This document shows, piece after piece, positions 1 to 10,961 of a stretch of DNA of 64,000 nt. The stretch spans positions 566,885,152-566,949,151 of the forward strand of contig NC_081410.1 of the NCBI RefSeq assembly GCF_030272615.1, given 5' to 3'. The DNA comes from Cryptomeria japonica. Its lineage: Eukaryota > Streptophyta > Pinopsida > Cupressales > Cupressaceae. The translations under genes and the position numbers were made by a program. Below the pieces are notes generated by a model that saw only the letters and a program-made list of their open reading frames with translations, ran no database searches and had not been told where the DNA came from. Within the stretch, counting starts at the first letter, position 1; each line of letters begins with the position of its first letter.

Positions 1-2446
1 TCATATGAATATTTTCTTTTTGTGATATCTTTATCTCTCTACTAAGTAACATTCTCATATCTTTGAGTTGTATAATCCATTTGGGTTAAATCCCTTATGA
101 ACTGAGAACTTGGCCCATTTTTTGGGTTGGCTACGTAGTCAATCATTCCAGCATTTCTCAAATTATTTTACTATCCCCTCATCACTATTGCAAATAATTT
201 ACTCAATTAAGCCTTCCATGAGGATTTTGATGTTAATTTTATCCACGATTTGATTTTAACCTGCTCCACCATTTCTCCGCACTTTTTCTATAACTTTCCT
301 GATTTAATAATTGTGCACCTTACTTTGGTCAAAACTCCGTATATCCATTCATCTAAAATTTTAGCCTTGTTCTTCAAATCATTATGGTGTTCACTTATTC
401 CTTGGCCATCAATACTGGGTGTGATGGTATTTCTTGTTATGTTTTCCCAAGCCAAACAATCCTCTTAATAAAATGGATCAATTGATCGATGTGATTTTCC
501 TTTATTCCTTCAACTTCTTCTAGTGTTTGCAGAGGCTATCCTTGATTATTTCTAATCCTTCCATGGTCATTCCAGGGCCATCAAATCTAGAAGGTTTTCC
601 CAATTTTATGGTGGTAACTTAAAAAAATTTTATTGTAATGCTTTGCGGGTCTTTATCTACTATTGGTTTTGTAACATGCAATTATTTCTCCCCCTTTGCA
701 CTAGGATGAGTGGTAAATTTAAACTTGGGCTTTCTTCCATTCCTTGCTACCTAATGGGCTCTTAATAAACTATTTAAGTCTAAGGAAACCAATTCTACTT
801 TAGTCTCGGGTTGCATTTGATGTTGTATCCAGTCTAGTACTTGTTTTGGCTCTATTATTTCTATTTTTTTACCACTTGACATCTCTTTATTTATTATCCT
901 TGTTTACTTATTATTCTTGATCTTTGAACAATGCCTTAGCCTTATTAGCTAACATCTGATCATGGTTGTAGATTTCTTCTATATCTTTTTCTATCCTCGC
1001 CATTTTAGATACATACTATCCTATTCCAAGAAGCTGGTCAGGTTCAACTTTTCTTGTTACTAACTTTTCTAGCCCTGAGGCTTCTTCCATTCCACTTCCC
1101 TCACTATTTCCATCTTCTTTTTAAGGAGGATCTTCCTAGTTTAGCCCATCTTTTCCTCCTTCAGGCAAGATTTGTTTCACCTTCATTTGACTCTTGCCAA
1201 GAGTAATCAATGGTTCATCTTCCTTATATTCAATTAACTCCATAGATTAATTTTCACCATTTTCTTCTTATTTTTCTTCAATATTAGCATTGTTTTCCTC
1301 ATCTTCCTACTCATAAACTATTGTTGGTGAAGTTGGTGACTTTTTTCCTTTTTGATCCTACATTCACTTTAGTATTTCTCTCAATCTCAACATCTCTATA
1401 CCCTAATGATTCTATTGTCTTGGTGTCCATGAAAACTCCTTTCTCGGCATGTATGATCTCATCTAGGAATAGTCTTCACATTTTTTTTAAATGATGCACT
1501 ATCACTCACACATATTCATGTATTTCTGGGGATTTCCCTTTATTTGGTTGTTATATGTTTCCTCTTTTTCTTGTACTATATATTTTAAAATTACCTAATT
1601 CATTTCTTGATACAATTTGATAATATTTGGCTAATTGTTTTCTTTATTTTAAGCAAAATCATTCCCATTATATTTTACTCATCACATTGATCATAGATGG
1701 AATCAAATCAAACAAGCTTCCTATAGGCTATGCCACTAATATTGATATGGCTCTCATCACCTACATAGCTTTTATAGTCGTCAATTAGATAAGAGGTTGT
1801 CTAGAAGTGGATGCTTGACTAATATAAGTTTGAATAGCCCGATCTTGTGGATCTGCTATTTTTCTTCTAGCCATTTGATTCAAATTTGGGTCAATTGTAA
1901 TTACCAAGCTTAATTTCTACACACAAACTAAAGTATAGGTAACCTTTCTAGCCCCATTTTATAATAGTTGTGTATGTATTCACCTCTCATAATTAGAGAA
2001 ACATGGAACCCACTATACCCTTAATCCTACCAACCAACATTGTAAAATAGATATTTGAAAGATATATATGTAAAAGGGATCATATATAAGAAAATATAAC
2101 TTAGAATAATATAAATATTTTAAAATAGCCTCCAAGCCTACATATTACTAATTTTATGTCCTTGGGCACTAAAATGTGTATAGAATAAACCTAAAAGTAA
2201 TTTTAATGTCATATAGAGATTCACCATACCATGAATATATATGTAATATTGAATAAATAAATAAATAAATAATTTAAAATAGGTACCCAATAAGGTCGAT
2301 AAAAGGGAAAAAAACAACTAAAAAATAAAACATAAATTATTTTAATTTCTTATGCAATCGAGAGAATACATATGCCTAAATAAAAAATAATGTGAGCCAA
2401 GGCAACACAACAAAATTAGAAATATGCTAGACATAGTATTAAAGGT
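1..2446 (-). repeat. Dispersed repeat E, copy 1, left part, with decayed antisense coding relic
   Basis: This segment matches 51451-52046 and then 61123-63096 closely along its length, so it is one arm of a large repeat present twice in the window. On the minus strand from about 1890 down to about 20 there are long open stretches separated by stops that occur at the same places in both copies. They read as a charged, lysine- and glutamate-rich, gag-like protein beginning with an M-A-R-R-K motif near 1873. I recognise no catalytic motif and cannot name the family. The + strand ORF at 250-468 is a shadow. The repeat continues at 5612 after the module inserted at 2447, and its left edge lies outside the window. 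Confidence 0.6.
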
Positions 2447-3156
2447 AAGCCCATGGCAAGCAAGCACTGTTACTAAATTAAGCCCATTCATTATATCCTG
2501 TTTTCTTATATTGCAGATTCTTCTTGTTATTAATGTCACTTTCAAAGTACTTCGTACAAGATTCTTTGTACAAGAGTCAAACATTAATAGCCGCTTTGTA
2601 AAGTCTTGAAGCCTAAGAAGTCGATATCGTTCTTTTCACGTCTCCTACAATTGTGATCAACATAATTTAATCAAAGAAAATGGCAGACTATCCAATGCAC
2701 TCACCATCAAGCCGTTCACCAATACTTTTATCATCCCTTTCAAAGTAGTTTGCTTTCCCACTTGATGTAGATCGATAATCTGATAATCTGAGAGCTTGGA
2801 ACTGCTTCTGAATTTCGAAGGCATTTTTATCGATCACATGCAGTAAATGGTGTGCATAGAAGAGCACATGGAATTGGCAAGTGTGTATCGATTACATATA
2901 GTAAGTTGTGTGTATACAGAAGAGTCCGTGGAAACTGATCGTCATGCTTTGTTTTTCCGAACCTGATTGGGATGCCTATTGAAAGTGGAGGGCATTCAAT
3001 TAAGGAAGCTCAAATAGAGAAAATGTCAAATCTGTAATAATTTACCCTACCTAAGCTATTGTTATCTTGTTTGACTCTAAAAATCTCTCACCTTCGCCTC
3101 CGTATTGATATTCAAGATCACTTCATTAATCATTTTGACAATAATCCATTTGTTCT

Positions 3157-3880
3157 TTATTAAGGCAAAACAGGTTTTGATGGGTCCTTGAAACCCAGAA
3201 GAAAGATCAAAAGATAAGCAGTAACGCACTGCTAAACAAAAGATAGCAACTAAAGGAAAGACAACTGGCAAACAAAACGCCAGCAAGCAAGAGAACATAA
3301 TAGACCAAAAACCAAAAAGGATCAACAGAAGCCCGGGCTTGAGTAAAATTTTGAAGCATTTCCACCGCTTCCAGCTCCAACTATTCCATAGTGTCCACAG
3401 CTCACTTGATATCCTCTATTTCTTTGTTGTGGCTCTGCATCCTTTTAGTGATGGCTCTAGTTCTTCTCTCGAGCCTAGTTTCCTTATCCTCAGGGGTGTC
3501 GTCTTTGACCTCAATAATGCCCTCCATAGCCTTATCCCCTTGGTAGTTCTCCAGCTTGCAGATGAGGGTTTTCATGCTGGCCGAGGCAACCTTCAGAATC
3601 TTGTGGCTCTGCTCCCCAATTTTCTCAAATGTGTTCTCAATACCATCCAGTCTATGGTTAGTAGCATCTGCTTTGTTTTCCAGGCAAGTAAAACTGTTGC
3701 GGTTGGTATTGATAATCTCCTCCCCATTGTCAATTGCCTTGGTTATTTCACTAAGATAGTTAGGGAGGGAATTGAACTTTCCCAAACCTAGGGTCTGTAA
3801 GGTTTCGATTTTCCCTGCTTCTGGGCTTGCTTGGCTTTAATGCCCTCAATTTACTTTTGCATCCAGTTGAGTGCTTGTTA
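3157..3880 (-). pseudogene. 5'-truncated retroposon relic with coiled-coil ORF (in D copy 1)
   Basis: On the minus strand an open frame at 3785-3402 (127 residues) is rich in E, K, N and I with heptad-like spacing, consistent with a coiled coil. It continues past a stop into a very hydrophobic tail of about 45 residues near 3330-3200. The element ends at about 3157 with a GGGTTTC...GGACCC stretch and an A-rich AATAAA-type end, like plant non-LTR retroposons. A second copy lies at 11655-12400. The 3' end resembles those of the units at 30380-32175 and 47988-49796. No reverse transcriptase is present, so it would be non-autonomous or truncated. The + strand ORF at 3339-3791 is its shadow. Confidence 0.45.
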
Positions 3881-4079
3881 GTATGTTTGTTAAATTTAAT
3901 TTGTTGCAGTATCAATTACTTCACTTTTTTTTAAATTGCTAGCAAATTAGTTCATTTTCATTCAAATTCACAAGAAATTAGTTCATTTCATTTTTTTATT
4001 TTGTAACTAATTCATAATTTTCAAGTAAATGGCATTTCATTTTTTGCATTTGTATTTCTAAAATCCTAATATGTATGTT

Positions 4080-4195
4080 TAACTTAAACCCTAAATCTAA
4101 AACCTAAAAAATGTAAAATCATAAATCTATAACCTTAAAAGCATAAAATTGAGAAATCTAAAACCCTAAAAACATAAAACCCATTTATTACATTT
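4080..4195 (+). repeat. Degenerate telomere-like / telobox-rich tract
   Basis: A run of AAACCCTAAA-like words separated by ATAAAA and ATCTA spacers. The plant telomere unit is CCCTAAA. The tract is too degenerate to be a true interstitial telomere. The same tract is in D copy 2 near 12595-12710. Confidence 0.4.
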
Positions 4196-5611
4196 ATAAT
4201 ATAAATCATTTCCTTTGAATGAAGGCCTAATTCATCGCTATTCGTATTCTATTGGGTTTGATTGTAGACAAATAGACTCTTTGCCTATAACTATTATTAT
4301 ACATGTTATTTTTGAAGTTGTTAAGATTAGGGGTCTTATAGTGGCGTTGTCACACAAAAAAATAGGTCCATAATTTAGATAATAATTAGCGTTAGACAAA
4401 TAATTTTCTAATTGTAATGAAGGTAGATGAGAATATTTTTAAATTAAATTGTGTATAATAAATATCATCACTTGTCAATTCTTTTAATTAAACTTTTAAA
4501 TTCTATAAGTTTCAAGTCAAAAAAATTAAAACAATTATACATATGTTCAATAATTTAAATTAACTTTAAATCTATTTTAAAAATTTGTCTAGAATATGAA
4601 TTACGAATTCTCTTTTTCCTTCCTTGACTTTTAACTTCAATTTTATAGGATCCTCTTATTTATCTTTAATATTCTCTATCAAATTTAATTTTTTTATAAT
4701 GTACTACTTTCAATAATGAAATCTACCTATCTCACTTTTATTAAAGTATAAAACTAGTGCCTTACATGTTGGAATATTAGGTAAATTGGGTTCATAAGGT
4801 ATCAAGTCACTTGAATAGGAAGGTGTCATCGATAGTGCTTCCCTTCTGAATTTGTATCTTTCACGTTTTCTTTCTATGTTCATTAAAAAAAGTCTACCAT
4901 GTCCAAGGATTGCCTAATCATACTTATAGTATATTGTAGCTTGACAAACCATTCCACTCCATATTTATTAATTAAACTATTTTCTAGTCATTTAACTAGG
5001 TCCCTTTAGATCTTTGATAAAAATTATTTATGGTTTTCCAAATTTCTTTTGTATCATTTCCCTCATTTTGAACTAGAAACATTATTATTTTGATGTGGTT
5101 CAAAGTTGAGAAAAAATGGATTTAGATCAACTTTGTAACACCCTTCCTCGTGTATATCTAATACAAACCTAAGTTGTTACATGCTTTTCATCAATAAATG
5201 GTTAGATAGAATAAGGGATTATAAATGAGATGATTTTAGGACAATATTATTAGCATTACCTAGAGAACTCGATAAAGAAATGGTAGAAACTAATATGGTT
5301 TATAATTGGGATCTAGCTATGCTCGTGAATGTGTTGGTTATGTGCAGCAAGTAAAGAGGACAATGGGAGAATGGAGAAACAACTAGTTTTAAATTAATTG
5401 AACCTTTATGAGAAGGTACAAGTCCAACCATTATGTTTTACTTAGAAGGAAATGAGGTTTTGTTATCCAACATAGATATGTTAATGAGTCTATTATTGGG
5501 GGTCCTTAAGGAGTATTTTTGAGTCAATTACCATGTTTTAATTACAAAAATGGACCCCTAGGGTCTATACCTTTGAGGTGGGGGCCTATTGGGCATGCAA
5601 TAAAGGCTCTA

Positions 5612-7998
5612 AGATTCAACCTTCATTAATCAACCAAAGTGGTGTGACTTTTCATATACCACTTCCCTAAATATTTTAGGTGCCAAATATAATTCTACAA
5701 ATAAGATGAAACACAACCCCATATAGATCACCTACTCAACACCTCATTATATATAAGTGAATAAACCTATAGGACGAAGTTTGTGTTGATTTTTGCATAT
5801 TTTAATGAGTAGATTATCTTTACATTGTCATACTTAGTAGAATACATTATAAAAATAATATATGCTAGTGGGAACATAGAAACAAATGTTGGTTCACCTC
5901 CCTTCATGTTGTTTAAATGTTATATGTTCCAAATAATTTAGGGGCGGAAGAAAATAGAGTTGCATGAACTTTGATGAATATTACAGTAATTTTAAATAAA
6001 AATATTATTAATGGTATCTACTTATGAGAAAACCAAAATGTGTTTAAGTAAACTAGGGTTAAGACATGTTTATTGCTTCAAAAGTCTAGATAAATTAGAT
6101 AAGATATCCATGTGTCACATCTTTAATGAATATGCTAACAAGAAAAGTCCTTAGGTATATTTGTGGTGTCAAGAAAAGCATTATAATTCTACAAATAAAA
6201 TAAATTATTTCATTCTATGACACCAACCACATGTGAGGGACCAAACTTTCATTGTAATTGACTCTATAAAAAATTTGGTACATTATAGGCATACATTATG
6301 ATTGGAAATAAAATCAGATTTCCCCAATTATATCATATAATTCTTCTACATCCATTACCTTAAACTTGACAGTTTTTATTTTCAATTACAATCATTAATT
6401 GACATAATTATTCTATCAAATTATTTTATATCCTCTATCATTACAATAATATTGTATAAGTTAATTATTGAGTCAACAAATCTAATAAATAAAATTAGAT
6501 AGACTCCCAAATGTCTTGGGTAGGAATGCTAATATTGATGCCTAAAGCATAAGTAGCATTTAGTAAATTAAATATTTACTGGTGTGAGGGTAAAAGTACA
6601 AAGCTGTGTCACAATTTTTATAAAGGGAATGGTCAATGCTAGTTCAATTTTTTAAAGTATATCAATAGAAACTTAAATTTTCCACATAGGATTTTAAAAC
6701 ATAAATTATTTCAATTTCTTATGCAATGGAGACAATACATATACGTAAATAAAAAGAATGTGAACCAAGGCAACACAACAAAATTAGAAATATGCTAGAC
6801 ATAGTAATGAAGGTAAAATTACCATTGTTGCAAATCGAGGTCCTAATTATAGACATAGAATATCTTACACCACATTATTGTACTAAAGGAAGGAACATAA
6901 TGGTAAATATGACACTTTATGGGATAAAGTGATAAGATTCAACCTCCGGTAATCAACCAAAGTGGTGTGACTTTTCATTTACCACTTCCCAATAAATTTT
7001 AGGTGCCAAAGATAATTCTACAAATAAGATGAAACACAACCCCATATAGATCACCTACCCAACACCTCATTACATATAAGTGAATAAACCTATAGGATGA
7101 AGATTGTGTTGATTTTTACATATTTTAATGAGTAGATCATCTTTGCATTGTCACACATTGTAGAATACATTATAAAAACAATATATGCTAGTGGGCAACA
7201 TAGAAACAAATGCTAGTTCACCTCCCTTCATTTTGTTTAAATGTTATATGTTACAAATAATTTATGGGTAGAAGAAAATCATGTTGCATGAGCTTTGATG
7301 AATATGGGAGTAATTTTAAATAAAAAAATTATTTATGACATCCACTTATGAGAAACCCAAAACATGTTTAAGTAAATTAGGATTAACACATGTTTATTGC
7401 TCCAAAAGTCTAGATAAATTAGATAAGCTATCCATGTGTCGCGTCTTTAGTGAATACATTAACAAGAAAAGTCCTCATGTATATTTTTGGTTTCAAGAAA
7501 AGCATTATAATTCTATAAATAAAATAAATTATGTCATCCTATGACACCAACCACATGTGAGGGACCAAACTTACATTGGAATTGACTCTATATAAAATTT
7601 CGTACATCATAGGCATACATTATGATTGGAAATAAAATTAGATTTCCCTAATTATATTATATAATTCTTCTACATCCATTACCTTAAACTTGATAGTTTT
7701 TATTTTTAATTACAATCATTAATCAACATAATTATTCTATCAAATTATTTTATATCTTCTATCATTACAATAATCTTGTATAAGTTAGTTATTGAGTCAA
7801 CAAATATAATAAATAAAAGTAGATAGACTCCGAAATGTATTGGGTAGGGAATGCTAATATTAATGCCTAAAGCATAAGTAGCATTTAGTAAATAAAATCT
7901 TGAGTGGTGCCAGGGTAAAAGTACAAAGTAGTGTCACACTTTTATAAAGGGAATGGTCATTGCTAATTCAATTTTTTAAAGTAAATCAATAGAAACTT
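5612..7998. repeat. Repeat E, right part: tandem duplication of about 1.32 kb
   Basis: Bases from 5612 onward recur from 6935 onward with a period of about 1323, so E ends here as two head-to-tail units meeting near 6675. The second unit carries the 117 bases that D removed from the first. The same sequence runs from about 63207 to the window end. Each unit contains a short open frame (6011, 7335 and 63611) whose protein is largely conserved. Identity by eye is around 90 percent between the tandem units. Nothing identifies the element class. Confidence 0.65.
7335..7544 (+). CDS. Short conserved ORF of repeat E (69 aa, unknown)
   Basis: A 69-residue open frame, rich in K, S and L with five aromatic residues. 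A near-identical 69-residue frame lies at 63611-63820. A third copy starts at 6011 but has an in-frame TAG after the K-S-P motif. All three share the words CLSKLGL and SLDKLDK. No family is recognised and no ribosome or promoter context can be judged. It may be the tail of a longer retroelement protein rather than a free-standing gene. Confidence 0.25.
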   Translation: MTSTYEKPKTCLSKLGLTHVYCSKSLDKLDKLSMCRVFSEYINKKSPHVYFWFQEKHYNSINKINYVIL

Positions 7999-9800
7999 AA
8001 ATATATGTTATGAATTTTGAAATGATGTAAACTAATAAAATTTCTAATTATTTTGTCTATTTTATGTTTGTAATTTTGATGAAAAATTTAAAAATTATTT
8101 GAATGTAGTTTTTATAAAGTAAACACTATAATTTAGTTGTTGATAAAATGTTGAAATTGAAGTTACACAAGCCGCCACACTTTAATTAGTAAATTTTACT
8201 TTTTCTCATCAAGTTTTTTGTGTATATTGATAACTTGAAACTTCAGTGCATGGATATATTTTTAACTATTTTTTATAAATATATATTTTTCAATAAATTT
8301 GAAAAGTTGCGTGTGCTGAAATATAACTCTTTCCAATTACCACCATATTTTTTCTTAATTGTTTATCTAGATTAGAAAAGAATTATATCATCTTGACATA
8401 GATTCCTTTCTCTACTGCATCATATTTTTTTTTTTTTAAATTAATTAAATTTTAGTATTTTTCCTTGACAAGATAATCAACCTTATATTTTACTGTTGAT
8501 GACCTACTTTCAATAAAAATAACATATAAAATATAAAAGCTAATTAAAATATTAAAAGACATGTATTTTAGAAAATTCACTTATAAATTTATAAAAGGGT
8601 ATTTTTACATTTCAAAAAAAATATTATTTATAAGAGTAGGAGTTGTTGAAACATCGAGTTTTTTTTTTTTTTTTTTTTTTTTTAGCAATTGGCTTCAAAG
8701 TGGTATAAAATATACATTTAATAGACACTTCCTATTGAAAAAGTTATGGTCCATATATCTGAACTATAATGAATCGATTTATACGAGATGTTTGACTACA
8801 ATTAATTTTTAGTTAGAATTACTTAAATTCACTTGTGCTAATAAGTTAGCCTGAAATGTGACATGGTTTTATGCTTTTACCTGCCATAATATTTCCTAAA
8901 AACTTTCCCTTTTGAATGTAATTGAAAATCCTTATAGGGTGCTAGGGATTTTGAAGAAAATAAAACTTAAATTGGTTTTATACTCTTTTATTGTAAATGC
9001 CACCATATGTGATGCAAAATAGCCTATGCGGCTTGAGCTTAATTATTAATTATGGACAAATAAAATAATATTATACCATCCTCTTTTATATATGTAAAAA
9101 ATATTTAAAAATTCACATGGGCTTATGATAACTTCAGATTTCAAAATATTAAAATCAATTTTTACAATATGATTTATAAAATACCCATACTTTTACCATG
9201 AGCGTCTTGTTTCTCAAATAGAAATTAGCCTCTCAAATGATATATCATGTCACTAGTGACTAGTAATATAGCTTTCCAAGTGAACACATGTGAATATAAA
9301 ATTAAACTTGTACAACAAACAAACAATTACTTTTAATATATGAACTTATGTCTAGGATGAACATAAAAAATCACACCAAGATTATGCATGACATATAGGA
9401 AACAACATGTAAACAATGAAATATAACAAGACAATCTAGATAGGAATAATATTTTTAGAAGGGACAAAAAACATATAACGATGGATAATAAAAACACCAA
9501 AAAACAATGCAAAATGACAATTGTGTTTACCAAAAATTCACTTGTAGTGATAAAATTTTGTGTGGAGTTGCAATTCTACATCCGTCCACAAGACATGTAG
9601 CCTACCAGATTTTACTTTATATTTAAAAGTAAATATAAGATGTAAATTAAAAGGTATGGATTCAGTGTTTTTGATTGAAGACTAACATGTGGTAACCTCA
9701 ATGTTCTTATTCATTGCTTCTAATAGCTTTCTAAAGGCATAATGGTGATATGCAAAATTAATGGAAATAAGCCACACCAAAACCAATGATGAACTAATCA
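7999..9800. other. AT-rich intergenic DNA, no gene seen
   Basis: No coding signal on either strand beyond short chance frames. The only marked structure is an uninterrupted run of 25 T at 8659-8683, possibly the reverse-strand poly(A) tail of a retroposon, though no element body was recognised beside it. Confidence 0.5.
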
Positions 9801-9805
9801 GAAAG

Positions 9806-9900
9806 GATCTAGTAGGTTAGTTGGTAAAGCACTCTAGTAGCAAATAGAATGTTCTAGTTTCAATTCCTACCTTGTCTATATATGCCATATCTCAACATAT
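9806..9900 (+). repeat. tRNA-derived SINE-like unit 1
   Basis: An A-box-like word lies at 9815-9831 (GGTTAGTTGGTAAAGCA) and a B-box-like word at 9857-9867 (GTTTCAATTCC), about 30 bases apart, as in RNA polymerase III promoters of tRNA-derived SINEs. The sequence cannot fold as an intact tRNA. The downstream body (ATGGTATCAAAGAT...) is typical of SINE tails. Confidence 0.6.
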
Positions 9901-9994
9901 GGTATCAAAGATAGACCAGAAGCCTTAAACACCTATAATGTTTCTTAAGTAGGTGCTAGAAGTAAGCCACTTCCAAATTGATAATTGCTTGTCT

Positions 9995-10075
9995 ATAAAG
10001 GGACCTATAGTTTAGTTGGTGAAGAACTCCAATAGAAAAAGGAAGGTCCTAGGTTTGAGTGCTAGTCAGCCAAAA
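9995..10075 (+). repeat. tRNA-derived SINE-like unit 2
   Basis: A-box-like TAGTTTAGTTGGTGAAGAA at 10008-10026 and B-box-like AGGTTTGAGTGCTA at 10051-10064, with GGAAGGTCCT between them as in the neighbouring units. Same orientation as unit 1. Confidence 0.55.
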
Positions 10076-10082
10076 GGGGGCA

Positions 10083-10150
10083 ATAGCTTTGTTCACAGAG
10101 TATTCTAGTAAGAAATGGAAGGTCTTTGGTTCAAATCCTAGCTGCTCCAT
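10083..10150 (+). repeat. tRNA-derived SINE-like unit 3
   Basis: A-box-like TAGCTTTGTTCACAGAG starts at 10085. A perfect B-box, GGTTCAAATCC, lies at 10128-10138 after AAATGGAAGGTC. It is followed immediately by unit 4 in the opposite orientation. Confidence 0.6.
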
Positions 10151-10159
10151 ATGATCTAT

Positions 10160-10235
10160 CCAATTAGGATCTAATCTAGGACCTTCCATTTATTGCAAGA
10201 GTGCTCTAGCCAATTGAGCTACTAGCCCTTTTGTA
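10160..10235 (-). repeat. tRNA-derived SINE-like unit 4, inverted
   Basis: Read on the minus strand it begins with TAGCTCAATTGGCTAGAGCA (+ strand 10202-10221), an almost ideal A-box, and carries a B-box-like word at 10168-10181. Its AAATGGAAGGTCCTAG segment pairs with the same segment of unit 3, so the two form an inverted repeat with arms of about 30 bases. A transcript across both could fold back. Confidence 0.65.
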
Positions 10236-10529
10236 GCCATTCTATTATTAATATCGGTGGATCTTATTTCCAGAACCCCCTTTAAGCCACACTATAGGTG
10301 CATGGAGTTTCTAGCCTAATTCTAATACCACATGTTGAGCTATAATTCATATACATGTACTAAGAAATGAATATAGCACCTTACAAGTGTTATTAGTGTT
10401 TGAACAACTGAACTTTTGGACAATCCACCATCAGTGTAAGTGTGGTTTATTTTCAACTCTCTTAAGAAACACTAGATGCTTGGACCCCTAGCCTACTTTT
10501 GATATCACATTTCAAAATTCAAATTACAT

Positions 10530-10610
10530 AAACAAACTAGAACTCAAAATCTTCTATTTGTTATTAGAGGGTTCAACGAATTAAATTACCAAACCACTTT
10601 GTGGCCAGCC
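10530..10610 (-). repeat. Possible fifth SINE-like unit, inverted
   Basis: The minus strand shows GTGGTTTGGTAATTTAATTCG as a degraded A-box (10578-10600 on +) and GAGTTCTAGTTTG as a weak B-box. It resembles its neighbours in layout but is more diverged. Confidence 0.35.
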
Positions 10611-10961
10611 CATCGTCTGTCAGGCCATGACTTATTTTCAACAAAAATGAATGATGTGTGTAATTATTGTATTAGAGGATAAAGCCCTGTTCGGTAGTTA
10701 ACTTCGTGCAGCTTTACTTTAGCGATTGCATAATATTTGTGCTATCTAAGTGACCATCGAACTCTCGATTGCTAATCGTCACTTCGTCTAGATTTTCTTT
10801 TCTATTTTATCTTCAATCTCAACTCTCACGTTGTCAAGCTCAACAGCGAGGAGGACATGGAATTCGTATGCCACCCTAATTTGACTGGTTTATGGTGGAC
10901 ATTCAACGTTGAAGTTTTAGAGTGGTTGTTATACTTAACGGGACATTTACTTGGATTGAGA

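Larger units (their letters stand above)
2447..5611. repeat. Module D, copy 1 (3.2-kb direct repeat)
   Basis: The 3165 bases are repeated at 10962-14122 in the same orientation with only scattered substitutions and small indels. The shared block starts at AAGCCCA and ends at GGCTCTA in both copies, while flanks differ completely. Here D sits inside repeat E and replaces about 117 bases present in the other E units (6817-6933, and around 63097-63210). I see no terminal inverted repeats, LTRs or clear target duplication. D contains a minus-strand retroposon relic (3157-3880), a sequence resembling an intron 3' end (pyrimidine-rich run then TTGCAG near 2517) and a telomere-like tract near 4080. 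It could be a Helitron-like or fold-back element, or a segmental copy. Confidence 0.7.

Noticed and set aside
3339-3791. + strand ORF of 150 residues (and 11851-12162)
   Set aside because: The minus-strand frame has heptad-like charged composition. The + strand frame has no supporting motif.
2447-5611. Calling module D a Helitron
   Set aside because: The right end could read CTAA or CTAG but the left end lacks TC and no 3' hairpin is evident, so the class was left open.
9806-10235. Possible functional tRNA genes
   Set aside because: A and B boxes are present but the acceptor and anticodon stems cannot form, and repeated degenerate copies indicate SINEs.
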